A stretch of DNA of 64,000 nt from Agelaius tricolor (lineage: Eukaryota; Chordata; Aves; Passeriformes; Icteridae): assembly GCA_023055355.1 (NCBI GenBank), contig JALJCS010000029.1, positions 6,438,001 through 6,502,000 on the forward strand, in the 5' to 3' direction. Positions 43,857 through 54,254 of the stretch are shown here, one piece after another. Both the position numbers and the translations under genes were made by a program. The notes beneath the pieces are model-generated. The model was given only the letters and a program-made list of their open reading frames with translations, made no database searches and was not told where the DNA came from. Numbering within the stretch: the first letter of the stretch is position 1; the number at the start of each line of letters is the position of its first letter.

Positions 43857-45225
43857 CTGTGTGTCCAGCAGGGCAGGGGTGTGGAGCGTCCCCATGGAGC
43901 AGAGGTGGCTCTGCAGGGCTGTCCCGCTCTCCAGCCCTGTCTGGGCATTTAGGAATGGCCTAAACCCCTGCCTAAACCCCACTGAGCTTCGCTGAGTGCT
44001 CAGCACACGTTCAGCTGAACACTCTGCCAACATCTCCATCTCCTTGTTTGGCATCTCCTGAGTTCCTCTTGTTTCTGCTCTTCCTTCTCCTGTCCTCTCC
44101 TCCTCTCCCTTCCATCTCTCAGCCCAGCTCCTGTGGGGTTTTTCTCCCCTCATTTCTCCTCCTCCCTGCCCTTCAGAATGACTTCATCTGGCAGGCAGCG
44201 TGACAGGCCCGAGAATTGAACACGGACTTTTCCTGCTCCAGATCCATTTGAAGATTTCTCCCAGCTCTCAAGCCCCAGATTCAATTTCCCCCTGACAGAA
44301 CAACAGAATTAGTCTCCTGTTGTCATAGGTAAATTACTCACAAGCCCGGTGTCAGGAGAGGGGGAAAAAAGAGGGAAAAGAGACAAGAGCAGGATTCAAA
44401 GGAAGGTGTGAGTGTGACAAGCAACAACAGAATAACAATAGAGACCAGCGGGTGACATCGATCACGGCTGACAAACAGGGACAAAGCCAGCTCTGGATCA
44501 AACACAGGAATTATTTATCTCTTCTTCCCTCAGCCCTTGAGCCATTCAACCTCATTCTGAGCATTTCTGTGTCTTGCAGAGGACACATAAAGTCTAAATA
44601 ACTCTGAGATTGAAAAATATTGTGTCTGATTGAGCTTAGGAGGGTGAATTTTGTCACAAGAATCCATTCTCAGGAATGCCCTGAGCCGGAGACAGGCAGG
44701 GATGAGCACACAGCGCATGGCAAGCTCTCATGCTGGCCATCAAATTGAAAGCATTCACATAAAAAAAGGAGAAAGCAGCAAATCAACAAAACCTCCTCTG
44801 TCTTCCCAGCCTGGCCTTTAATTCCTGTCAGCACCCAGAGCAGCCAGGGGGGCTGGAACTGCAGGACAGCACTGCTGACTACAAAACACTCAAGATTTGT
44901 CACTGAACACCATCTCTACCTGGTTTCTGGTTTTTATTCCCTGCCTGCCTGCCCCGATGCTCCATCATCCATCAGGGGTGGGTGTCACACAGTGCTGATT
45001 GTCACCTGGATGTCACAGGGGGTGGCGGGAATGGGAATTCTCCTGAGCAGGAGCCACCGGAGCCTTCACATCTCATCTCCCTCCTCATCCTCCGAGCTGC
45101 TCCTGGCAATGAAGCAGCCTGGGCTCAACACAGACAGGATTTCTGGGGTTTTCTGGTGTCCTCTGTGAGGTGGCTCCTGCCCCTCTCTCCTGCTCTTCCA
45201 GCAGATTGGAGTTTTGGGGTGAATT
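43857..45225. other. Single-copy DNA, no gene recognised
   Basis: About 1.4 kb of mixed composition without recognised repeat, RNA or exon. The region 44200-44470 is free of simple repeats. Confidence 0.5.
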
Positions 45226-45336
45226 CCAGGAGGTGGAAGGTGACAGCTCAGGCACCAGGCCAGGGAATGGTGCTGTGGCACCCCAGCCTGCTCTGAAACC
45301 CTCCATGAAGCTCCTTTTTTAGGGATGAGCAGCTGC
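45226..45336. repeat. Dispersed repeat, copy 2 of a pair (see 43746-43856)
   Basis: GGCACCAGGCCAGGGAATGG, CCCAGCCTGCTCTGAAACCC, TCCATGAAGCTCCTTTTTTA and GATGAGCAGCTGCCAG match the 43.7-kb copy in the same orientation, by eye at roughly four bases in five. No poly-A tail or target-site duplication is visible, so it may be part of an unrecognised transposon or a very old duplication. Confidence 0.7.
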
Positions 45337-45718
45337 CAGGACACTCCCAAGCCCCAGGAACCCAAACGTTCCTCATGGGTGAGAGAATTCAGGGAAAACT
45401 TCGATCTGGGTAAATATTGGCTGCAGAATTACACCCTTAAACCCCTAAACCCCCAAACCAGGGCAGAGAGAACCCTGGAGTTTACAAACACCAGCAGGGA
45501 GGGAAGGCCAGAGCAGAGTCACCTGCAGAGCAGTAAGTCCCAGCCTTAGAGGAGCTGAACTTCACACCAAAGCCAGGCTTTATTTGCCTATTGACAGAAC
45601 AAAGGGCTCTGTTGGTCTTTCTAACCCACCCTGAGCCAGGAAAGGTCTCTCTAATCTGCCAAAGGCAGAACAAAAACTGAGGGCTTAAAGCTGAAGCAAG
45701 TCAGGCTGGAAGGAGGAC
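45337..45718. other. Single-copy DNA, nothing recognised
   Basis: About 380 bp without a recognisable feature. Confidence 0.5.
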
Positions 45719-45858
45719 AGGATTTTTATTTTATTATTTTATTTTATTGTATTGTATTGTATTGTATTGTATTGTATTGTATTGTATTGTATTGTATTTT
45801 ATTGTATTTTATTGTATTTTATTGTATTTTATTGTATTGTATTGTATTGTATTTTATT
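45719..45858. repeat. (ATTGT)n / (ATTTT)n microsatellite
   Basis: The 5-bp unit ATTGT is repeated a dozen or more times, flanked by and interspersed with ATTTT units, over about 140 bp. The same 5-bp register is kept throughout. Confidence 0.97.
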
Positions 45859-46607
45859 TTGTTTGGATTGTGTCCCTCAGTGCCTTTAGTTAAAACTGGG
45901 CAATTTAAAAAAATTAGCTAAATTCTTTCTCCTGAGTTTTGTCTGGAGCTCCCAGGCAGAGCCTGACTCAGCCCAGCTCAGGATTAATTTAGGTGGAGCA
46001 TTAAGAAGCACTAAATAACAGCAGAGAAACTCTGCAATTGTCCAGAGCACTCCACCACTCAGCCTGGAGATCCCTACAAATCCAAACGCGCTGGAACCTG
46101 TTGGAAATTCAGATTTTCTGCAAGGCAGAGGCCGGGCTGACTTTGAAATCACCTTTTCCCCAGCACTGCATGAACACCTCCCTCCTCTTCTTCCTCCCAG
46201 GAGGCGCCAAAGCCCCCATGGCAGAACCGAGAGGAATTTCCACAGCAAAAAGCTGGAAGATCTCTCTTCCCTCCTCCTTTTCCCCCCCTTTCCATGAATA
46301 ACATCAGCCACTGACCTTTTCAAGCAGGTAGTTGGTGTAAAATACGAGTTCCAGGGCTCAGGAGGGAAGAAGGGGCTGGGGAGAAGCCTCATCCTGCAGG
46401 CTCTGAGCTCCTCGCAGCCCACCAGGAGGGTTTATGACTCTGGCTCTGGCATTTTAAATCCAGATCATTATTAACAGAGAGATTGTTCTACAGCACAATG
46501 GCTTTTTAACGAGGTGAACGCCACCAGCTCCTGCTCAGAGGAGAAAAAGGGGGGGAAAAAATTGGAGTTTGGAGGGGAAATTGTGGCTCTTGAGGTAATT
46601 GAAGTAA
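45859..46607. other. Single-copy DNA, no gene recognised
   Basis: A 178-codon minus-strand frame (45886-46422) has no recognisable domain, signal peptide or similarity. It lacks supporting features and is treated as chance. Confidence 0.45.
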
Positions 46608-47262
46608 TTGTTGGCTACCCCAAAAGTCGACCCAAAAATGGCACTTAATTGGATACCCTAAAAATGTACCCAAAAAATGGCGCTCGCACTTTGTAGGCTA
46701 TCACAAAAATGTACCCAAAAATGGAAGTTTGCTTGCTGTCCTAAAAATGTACCCAAAAAAATGGCACTTCCTTAGGTACCCTAAAAATTGCACTTGCACT
46801 TCCTTCGCTACCCTAAAAATGTACCCAAAAAATGGCACTTGCACTTTGTTGGCTATCACAAAAACGTACCCAAAAATGGAAGTTTGCTTGCTATCCTAAA
46901 AATGTACCCAAAAAATGGCAATTCCTTGGTTATCCTAAAAATTTACCCAAAAATGGCAATTTGTTGGATACCCTAAAAATTGTACTTGCACTTCCTTGGA
47001 TACCCTAAAAATTTACCCCAAAAAATGTCAGTTTGTTGGATACCCTAAAAATGTACCCAGAAAATTGCACTTGCACTTCCTTGGATACCCTAAAAACGTA
47101 CCCAAAAATGTCACTTCCTTGGCTACCCTAAAAATGGCACTTGCACTTCCTTGGCTATCCCAAAAATGGCAGTTTGTTGGTTAGCCTAAAAATGTACCCA
47201 AAAAAATGGCCCTTCCTTGGCTATCCTATAAAAGTACCCAAAAATGGCCCTTCCTTGTCAGA
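46608..47262. repeat. Minisatellite, unit about 35-45 bp, with a 154-bp higher-order period
   Basis: The core of each unit is TACCCTAAAAATGTACCCAA followed by AAATGGCACTTGCACTTCC and TTGG, with many partial units. The variant GGCTATCACAAAAA(T/C)GTACC, followed by TGGAAGTTTGCTTGCT, occurs at 46696 and again at 46850, so a 154-bp block has been copied as a whole. Frames reading GYPKNVPKN and similar are repeat artefacts broken by stops. Confidence 0.93.
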
Positions 47263-48059
47263 GCAGCTCCTGCCTCATGCTCTGGAACCCTGGAGCTGCA
47301 GCCCAGAGAGGAGGAGCCTGCATTTATTTCATTCACTGCTCTTTATTGCTGCATTTTTGACGATTTTTAATTTTTTTTAAATTTTTTTTATTCTATAAAC
47401 CAACAAATCAAGCAGTAAGAGACACCAATTTTGCCACTGGCCAGGTGGCTGCTGGGATATTCCTTGCAGAGTCACCGGGTTGATTTCTGCTAACTCAATT
47501 CACATCAAATTCCCTAAAACCAGCCATGGACGGTGCTGCTTCTTCCAGAGGCTGCAGAGGTGCCAATATTCTGAATTAAGAAGTCTCAGGGAGCTTTGCT
47601 TACACTGGTTTAGACTGGGATTAGCTCTGCAGGATGATTTCCAAACGGGGCGTGTTTAAATCCCTTTGTTGTGCAGGGAGACTCTGAGCATTAAACAGCA
47701 TTTATTTGGCGAGCAGAGCTCCAGAGTAATAAAACAACGCCCAGCAGGACAGCAAGGCCAACCTCTGGCAAAATCCCGAGCTTCCAGAGCCTGGAATCTC
47801 AGTTCCAGAAGCACTGGATGCTTTTAGCTGGGATTTGTTGGATGGTGGCCACCTCACCAGGCACTTTGCCGGATGCTATAACAATAACTGCGTTATTTGC
47901 AACGTCACAAATCTTTACTTCATCTGCAGAGGACAGGGATCATCAGCTCAGCCGTTAATGAAGGTATTGAGTAGCTGAGGAGCAAAATAATCCATCCCTG
48001 AGGGAGCTGCTTGAAGCAGGGATGCTGCTCCTCTCCTCCACCTCGTGCTCAGCCCACTC
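47263..48059. other. Single-copy DNA with a possible regulatory stretch
   Basis: No gene recognised. 47860-47980 (GGATGCTATAACAATAACTG, CGTTATTTGCAACGTCACAA, AGCCGTTAATGAAGGTATTG) is repeat-free and keeps several CpG dinucleotides, which is a weak hint of constraint. Confidence 0.4.
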
Positions 48060-48159
48060 ATTCCAGCTCAGGAAAGTTGTCCTTGATCAAAATTCCAGCT
48101 CTCGAGCCACAGAGAGCAGGCACAGACTTTCCCAGGAAAAAAAAAAAATCCTGGGAAGC

Positions 48160-48741
48160 TGTGAGAAGCTGTGAGAAATGTGGGAGGAAAAATTCAAACA
48201 ATTATTACCTCTCTTTCTGTAAAGATATATTACATATATATTTTTATATATCCAATATATTTATATTTTTATATATTTATATATAAAGAGATTCATTTTT
48301 ACATAACATTTATATTATATCATATTATATATTACATTATACATTATATTATGCATTACATAATATTATATATTATGTATTATATTATACATTATTTAAT
48401 ATTATATATTATAGATCATATTATTAGATTTTATATTATTATATATCTTATTATATATTATTATATATTATATATTCTTATATGTTATATATTTCTATAT
48501 AATATATATTTTTAATATATATATATATATATAAAATACATTTACAAATATGATTCTCTAGAGTGTGCTATTGATAGTTCACCAATAGTGTGAGAGGTTT
48601 TCACTTTAAGACCAATCAAGTCTTAGATCCACCATTTTTTCTATAAGAACTGTAGATTTCTAATAATAAAGTGTCTTTCATGCCTTCTAAATCACGGAGT
48701 CAATACTAATTATTAGGCCTGGCTAGAGGCCTGCTATCACA
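48160..48741 (+). mobile_element. Probable ERV LTR, AT-rich interior
   Basis: The 3' half shows the LTR signal order on the plus strand: TATA-like TCTATAAGAACTGTAG near 48639, polyadenylation signal AATAAA at 48665-48670 with GTGTCTTTCATG downstream, and an end in CTATCACA at 48741. A start at TGTGAGAAGC (48160) or TGTGAGAAATG (48170) would give inverted termini TGTGA/TCACA. About 320 bp of AT slippage DNA (48220-48540) sits in the U3 position. No 5- or 6-bp target-site duplication matches, so the 5' end is unsure. Confidence 0.6.
48220..48540. repeat. AT-rich microsatellite-like block
   Basis: Irregular repeats of TATATTATATATTAC, ATTATACATTATAT and TATATAT fill more than 300 bp. It ends in an uninterrupted (TA)n run near 48515-48534. 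Confidence 0.93.
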
Positions 48742-48783
48742 AATTCCACCTCAGGAAAGTTGTCCTTGATCAAAATTCCAGCT

Positions 48784-50887
48784 GACAGCAAGCCCTAAGA
48801 GGAAAATAAGGGTGTTTTATGATGCCTTAAGTTTTAGTTTTCATATTTTTCAGATTCTCTGCTGCCTCTCCCTGTGTGGAGCTCTGAGCTTCATATGAAG
48901 TGCTGGCAAGTTCTCCTCACAGTTCAGTCAGATAAAACAATCATTTTCCAGCTTGAGACCAAGGACAATTGATACAAACTCCAGGCCCAAAAAGTGCAAA
49001 CAACAGAGAATTGAGGAGAGCAAAGTGGGAGGATGGCCCAGAAAATTTGTGGAAGAAGACAAAGCCAACAACTTAGCTGTGTATTAGGGGAGGGAGATGC
49101 CTTTATTCCAGATTTCTCGAGCCTGTGTTGTGTTGCTCCCTCCCAAAAAGCAGCACTCAGACAAACCTGAATAAGCTGGAGAGGTTTTATTTCCTTGCCA
49201 AGGAAACTTTTCCCTTTGGTGAGTGTGACCAGGGGGTTAAATTCAGCATAATCAGACAGAAGTGGGGCTCTTCACCTGCCTGAAGTTAAACATGCAGGTG
49301 TCAGTGCTTCAGGAGACATCAGCAATTCCTGATTTTCTCCATCCTGCCCTGTCTCCCAAACTCTGCTGAGCACTGAGGCGTGAGGGGCTGCCCAAAAAAA
49401 CTCAAAAAAACCACAGAGCACAGCACCTCTATGCTCCACAGGCAGCAGCCACTCCAGGATTCTTCAGCAGGAGAAGGAATAAATAAGCCCTGAGTGACAG
49501 AGTTTTTAACAACAAAATCATTCCATGGACAGAGTGTGTAATGAGTTCCAGTCAGAGCAAGTTATGGAGGAATAATTTTCTAGTACCTGCAGCTAGCAAC
49601 CACTTCATGGGTGCTTTTTATTCCTGGGTTGTAAATTGATTTTATACATCATTTATCAATGGAGTCCTGGCTTTATAATGGGGATATTTTAATATTTATG
49701 CCTCTGCACCCGCATGCTCAGCAAACAAATGGGAACAATAGGACATGGTTGGTGTTACAAGTCCCTGCTCCCAGGTAAGGGTGATGGAGGTCTGCAAGTG
49801 CCAGATAAACCCAGGGAAATTTGATTATGGGATGCATAAAGAATGACTCCTGTGCTGCTGGAGAGGATTAAAGAAGTGCTGAGGGCTGAAGTTTTGTGTT
49901 GCATTTTCCATGTATTGGCTTCCATGTGAGGCAAAGGGGGGACACGCACACAGGAGATCCATGGCACACCCAGGGAATGTGGGGATCCTGCTCCTGCTTG
50001 GGGCACTGGGGGGATGTGATCCAACAGCACCTGGGGCTGTTGGGTTGTGAGAATTCCTCCAGATCATGCCAAAAAACCCCAAAGAGCACAAACCCCTCAT
50101 CCTGCCCTAACTCAGCAAAGGCTGTGCCCCCTGTCCTGAGGCAGAATTTGGCTGTTCTGCAGCTGGGGAGAAGATGGACAGCAAATGGTCCTCAAAACTC
50201 TGCCCTGCCCTTGCTCACCCCTCTCTAACTTCCATTTTCATGGTGTTACCTGCTGGGGAGCAGCCATCCTGAGCGTTCCCCAAAAAAACCAACCCAAAAC
50301 ATTTCACGGCTCTGTTTATTTTCATCAGCCCTGTAAACAAAACCCCTGACAATTCCCTTCCCTCTGCTGCAGAGCGCTCACCCAGGGCTCGTGCAGGAGG
50401 ATCCCGTGCTAGACCAGCCAGCTGCAGGGATGGGGCATTAATATTCAGCAGAGAGGCTGGAAAACACATTTACTCCCCACTCACAGCTAAAGCTGCTCCT
50501 CAGGCAGCTCCTTAATCTGTGGTCACCGTGCTATTACTCCCAGAAAGGAGATGAATGCTCACAGCTCTCAAGCTGGTTCAGTTGCAAAAAAAAACCAAAA
50601 AAAAATGGACTTAATTTAGGTTTAATTCATGTGGGTGGAAGTCAGAACCGCCTGCAGAGGATGGAAACAAACCCCGCGTGCTTTGGGGTGAGGATGCACC
50701 TCTGCAGGGCCATAAATAGAGAGTTACACTCCCGTTGCACTAATTATCTCCCCATTAATTATGCTGATGAGGCAGATTCTCTGCCTTGGTAAATGCCTCA
50801 TTGTTTATCAGCGCAGATTCAACAACAGCAGGGCAGGAGCAGCTAAAACAAAACAGCTTTTATTTCCTTCCCCCACCCTCCAGGCAT
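48784..50887. other. Single-copy DNA with strong candidate regulatory stretches
   Basis: No gene recognised. Two repeat-free stretches look enhancer-like in word content. 49500-49745 has GTGTAATGAGTTCCAGTCAG, ATTGATTTTATACATCATTT and GGATATTTTAATATTTATGC. 50700-50830 has GCACTAATTATCTCCCCATT, AATTATGCTGATGAGGCAGA and TTGTTTATCAGCGCAG. Conservation has not been tested. Confidence 0.45.
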
Positions 50888-51090
50888 CTCAGGTAATATT
50901 GATCACAGGTAATATTAATCTCAAGTAATACTGATTACAGGTAATATTCATCTCAGCTAATACTGCTCACAGGTAACATCTCAGGTAATATTAATTACAG
51001 GTAATATTCATCTCAGGTAATATTGATCACAGGTAATATTCATCTCAGGTAATACTAATCACAGGTAATATTCGTCTCAGGTAATATTGA
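50888..51090. repeat. Minisatellite with GGTAATATT units, period 16-17 bp (33 bp double unit)
   Basis: AGGTAATATTGATCAC and AGGTAATATTCATCTC alternate along about 200 bp, with variants CAAGTAATACTGATTAC and CAGCTAATACTGCTCAC. The alternation gives a double unit near 33 bp. Confidence 0.92.
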
Positions 51091-52163
51091 AAAAAATTAA
51101 AATAAAAATAAAATTTAAATAAATTTAAATTAAATTAAATCATATTTTGCTTCCTGCCTCACTTCCCTCTGCACCTTTTCCAGCTCCTCAGCTTGGCCTT
51201 GGGAAGACAAAAGCAGGACAGGAGTGAGGTGCAGGAGGCAGAGATAAACCCCCCAAATAATTCTGCTTTGTCCTTTGGGAGGAAGACTCCAGGATCCCCA
51301 GGCTCTGCCTGTTTAGGAGAGCACTAAAAGCACTTCTCACTCTTTTTTTTTTCCATTCTCCCTTCCTTGCATCACGAGGAAAAACTGAAATTTCACAGTT
51401 TATGGCTCTGATGGTTGGTTTGTTTTGGGAAGAGTGTGGAATAACCTGGCCCTCTACAGGGTTCCTGCAGCAGGATGAACTCACAGGGGGAGGAAAATCC
51501 CAGCTGGGAGAGGAGATGCACAGAGATCCTGCCTGTTCCTTCCCCTTTCTGCCCTCTCCTGGAGATCCTGCTTTGCCAAGGAAGGGATGGAAAAGCCAGG
51601 GTGGAATTCAGCCCATCAAGGCAGGAGTTAAACCCCAACCCTCCCTGCAAGGAGGATTTCAAGAGCACAAGCACAGGGGAAGGCAATGCCAAGATAATCA
51701 CCAACATCCCCATCCCTCCACAGCCGAGGAGCCCCTTGGAGGAGAAAAAAGAGATTTTCAGTCTAAAATAAAATTGCATTGTCAAGCAGGAAGGGCTCCC
51801 TGTCCCCTGCCTTCCCCACAAGGTCGCTCTCGGAGTTCTGAGCATGAGAGCCCCGAGCTGATGGGCCTTGGCACATCAATTGTGTCCCAGCCATGTCCCC
51901 TGGGAGGGGACCCAGGAGGGCAATGTTGGGGTCCCAGCAGTGCCCTGGGCTGGACAAATGTCACCACAGCCTGTCCCTGCCAGCAGGGCTTGCTCACACA
52001 GCCTCCTCTCCTCTAACAATCCCATTCAAATAAAAACTGGGCTTGAAACCCAGCCCTGTCCCTGCCCAGCCCCTGCAGCAGCAGCAGGGCTGATGTGGGA
52101 ATTGAGGTCAAGTTGGTTTTTTCCCCCCAAACACGGGCACAGGGCTGGGATGGGCTGGGCTCA
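51091..52163. other. Single-copy DNA, no gene recognised
   Basis: It starts with a short A/T patch (51088-51140). A 204-codon plus-strand frame (51402-52016) overlaps a 150-codon minus-strand frame. Neither has a recognisable domain, and the overlap of several long frames suggests low stop-codon density from GC-rich composition rather than coding. Confidence 0.45.
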
Positions 52164-52645
52164 GTGTTGTATCTGTGTTTCCTCCAGATAAAAGAAGGAA
52201 TGGTGAGTCTGACTCCATGTTCTCAGAAGGCTAATTTATTATTTTATATAATAAACATATGTTACTATATTACATATAAATATATTTTATTATTATATTA
52301 CCATATTATAATAAAACATATACTAAATAGATAATAAAATTATATAATAAATATATAATAATATATTGTTATATATTATTATATAGTCTATATATTATAT
52401 ATTATATAATATATATTGATATAATATATTATATGATAATAATATATAATAATTAAATATTATATAGTAAAATAAATAATATTATATAAATAAAATAGAT
52501 TATAAAATAATATAAAATATTATATATAATAATACATATAATATCGGTAATATATATATTATATAGTATATAATATATGATATATATATATAATATATAA
52601 TACAATAAAAAATATAAAAATATATTATAAAATAGATAGATAAAA
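52164..52645 (-). mobile_element. Family A LTR, copy 6: 3' end plus overgrown AT block
   Basis: The segment 52200-52250 (GAGTCTGACTCCATGTTCTC, AGAAGGCTAATTTATTATTT) is the reversed 3' end of the family A LTR. The following 400 bp (52232-52640) is AT slippage DNA at the place of the LTR AT block. The other half of the LTR, expected to the right, is absent, and instead an unrelated tandem duplication begins. Confidence 0.75.
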
Positions 52646-53003
52646 GAGAGAAATGAATTTTAGAGAATTTAGCCTCATTTGGAGGCTAAATAATTCAATT
52701 AGCACAGAAATGACAAAGAAACATTCCAATGAATAAATCCATACTCAGTCCTGAACACCCTGGAGAAGGGAGCACAGCCAGGTGCCAGATCCTGATCCTG
52801 GACCTTAGGGCAGCAGGGTTTGGGGAGGGAGGTCAGCCAAGAGGGGGAAAGGGAAGAGAGAAATGAATTTTAGAAGATTTAGCCTTATTTGGAGGCTAAA
52901 TAATTCAATTAGCATAGAAATGACAAAGAACCATTCCAATGAATAAATCAATATACAGTCCTGAACATCCTGGAGAAGGGAGCACAGCCAGGTGCCAGAT
53001 CCC
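52645..53003. repeat. 210-bp tandem duplication (second copy partial)
   Basis: AAATGAATTTTAGA occurs at 52651 and 52861, and TAGCCT(C/T)ATTTGGAGGCTAA, ATTCAATTAGCA(C/T)AGAAATG, CTGAACA(C/T)CCTGGAGAAGG and CAGCCAGGTGCCAGATCC follow in both copies. The part GGACCTTAGGGCAGCAGGGT, then GGGAGGTCAGCCAAGAGGGG, is seen once here and again at 55.97-56.17 kb. Confidence 0.92.
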
Positions 53004-53440
53004 TGCACATTTTTTTGTCTCTCCATTTTATTTATTTATTTTAATTTTTTATTTTTTTTGCCACCTTCCCCTTCTGAGGCTGATGCTTGGGAGGATGCAC
53101 AGAGCTAAATAAATGCTGATAACTCCCTGCTGGCAGGGCAGGGGGTCCTTCCCCTCCTGGCTGTGCCTGTCACTCGTGATCCACTTGGACACGGAAACGA
53201 TTTTGCTCCTGGATGGCAAACAGACCCTTTGCCTTGAAAGATCAGCCTGATGCATTTGTGAGCTGTCTTCCCACCCTGCCCGAGTGTCACTCACTGCTGC
53301 AAGTGCCTCCTGCTGCTGGGGGGGAAGGAGAGGGGGTCCCAGCACCTCTGTGCCCACCTCAGAGCCAGGCTGGGCTTTGGAGGGACAAGAGCCCTGCAAA
53401 AGGAGCAGGTTTTCCTCCCCAGGAAGGCTAAATTTTGACA
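53004..53440. other. Single-copy DNA, nothing recognised
   Basis: About 440 bp. A T-rich patch lies at 53024-53060. A long minus-strand frame that crosses this stretch is extended by the neighbouring (ATT)n and is not credited. Confidence 0.5.
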
Positions 53441-53442
53441 GA

Positions 53443-53513
<71 letters not shown>

Positions 53514-53602
53514 TATTACTATTATTATTATTACTATTATTACTATTATTATTATGTTAAAAATAAAATAAAAATAAAAATAAAAATAATAAAAATAAAA
53601 TC
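53441..53602. repeat. (ATT)n microsatellite followed by (AAAAT)n
   Basis: ATT is repeated about 23 times from 53444 to 53513, then alternates with ATTACT variants to about 53556. Next comes AAAAT/AATAAA-type sequence to about 53602. It gives the isoleucine-rich artefact frames on both strands. Confidence 0.97.
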
Positions 53603-54254
53603 TCATCTCTAATTTGCAATTTTTAACCACTTTGCAAAGCCCACAGACCCTGAGGAAAGGCCCCTGACCGGCGCTGCACTCCTGTGCTGTTCTGCACAAT
53701 TCCTTGGGCAAAGCACCACAAAAACTTCCCCTGCTCCAGCCTGCAGGGAAAGAAATAATTCATCCACCAGCCAAAATCAAAGCACCTCCCCAGGAACTTC
53801 AGGCACTTTGAGGGGGGCTCCATTTCCTGGTGAGAGCAACATCAGCTCCCAGAATCACCCCCAAACAAAGTTATTGGTATTAAAATCACTCCCTTGGCAT
53901 TTGGTGACCTTTCACTGTCCCAGCAGCTCAGGGGTGGGAGGGGACAGCAGCTCAATCAGAAATTTGTGCCTCTGGAGCAGGAATTGCCCTGGGGAGAATC
54001 TCGTTTTCAAATCTTGTTTAAAATTCTTATTTCAAAATCCCATTTTTAAATGCTGCACGTGAAGCAGGGTTCCTGACTGGGAGAGTAGAGGGGTTGAGGA
54101 ATTCCTCTGGTGTCACAGCCACCTCTGAACTTTCCTTTCCCCCCAAACCTGCTCCTGATGGGATTTCAGGGCAGCACTTTGGGGATCCTGAAGAGGTTAT
54201 TTACAGATTTCCCTCTCTCTGTATTGCAGGGAGATCTCACAGGTGGTTTTCCCC
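53603..54254. other. Single-copy DNA, no gene recognised
   Basis: About 650 bp of mixed composition. The right edge grades into the minisatellite that follows. Confidence 0.5.

Larger units (their letters stand above)
48060..48783. repeat. 41-bp direct repeats bracketing a 642-bp segment
   Basis: The left repeat (48060-48100) and right repeat (48743-48783) both run from ATTCCA(G/C)CTCAGG through AAAGTTGTCCTTGATCAAAA to TTCCAGCT, with one mismatch. Between them lie a short A run, an AT-rich block and an LTR 3' half. The repeats are far longer than any retroviral target-site duplication. Confidence 0.93.

Noticed and set aside
46608..47262. Interstitial telomeric repeat
   Set aside because: CCCTAA appears only once per 35-45 bp unit and never as a tandem of the telomeric hexamer.
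48060..48783. The 41-bp direct repeats as a target-site duplication of a novel transposon
   Set aside because: They do not abut a defined element on the left, and the segment between them contains unrelated pieces. Local duplication is the simpler reading.
50888..51090. Regularly spaced GGTAATATT units, considered as a CRISPR-like array
   Set aside because: There are no unique spacers of constant length between identical repeats. The units are contiguous and diverged, as in a minisatellite, and the window is avian nuclear DNA.
52805..53711. A 220-codon minus-strand frame with a long isoleucine run
   Set aside because: The isoleucine run is the (ATT)n microsatellite, and the flanking peptide is unrecognised.
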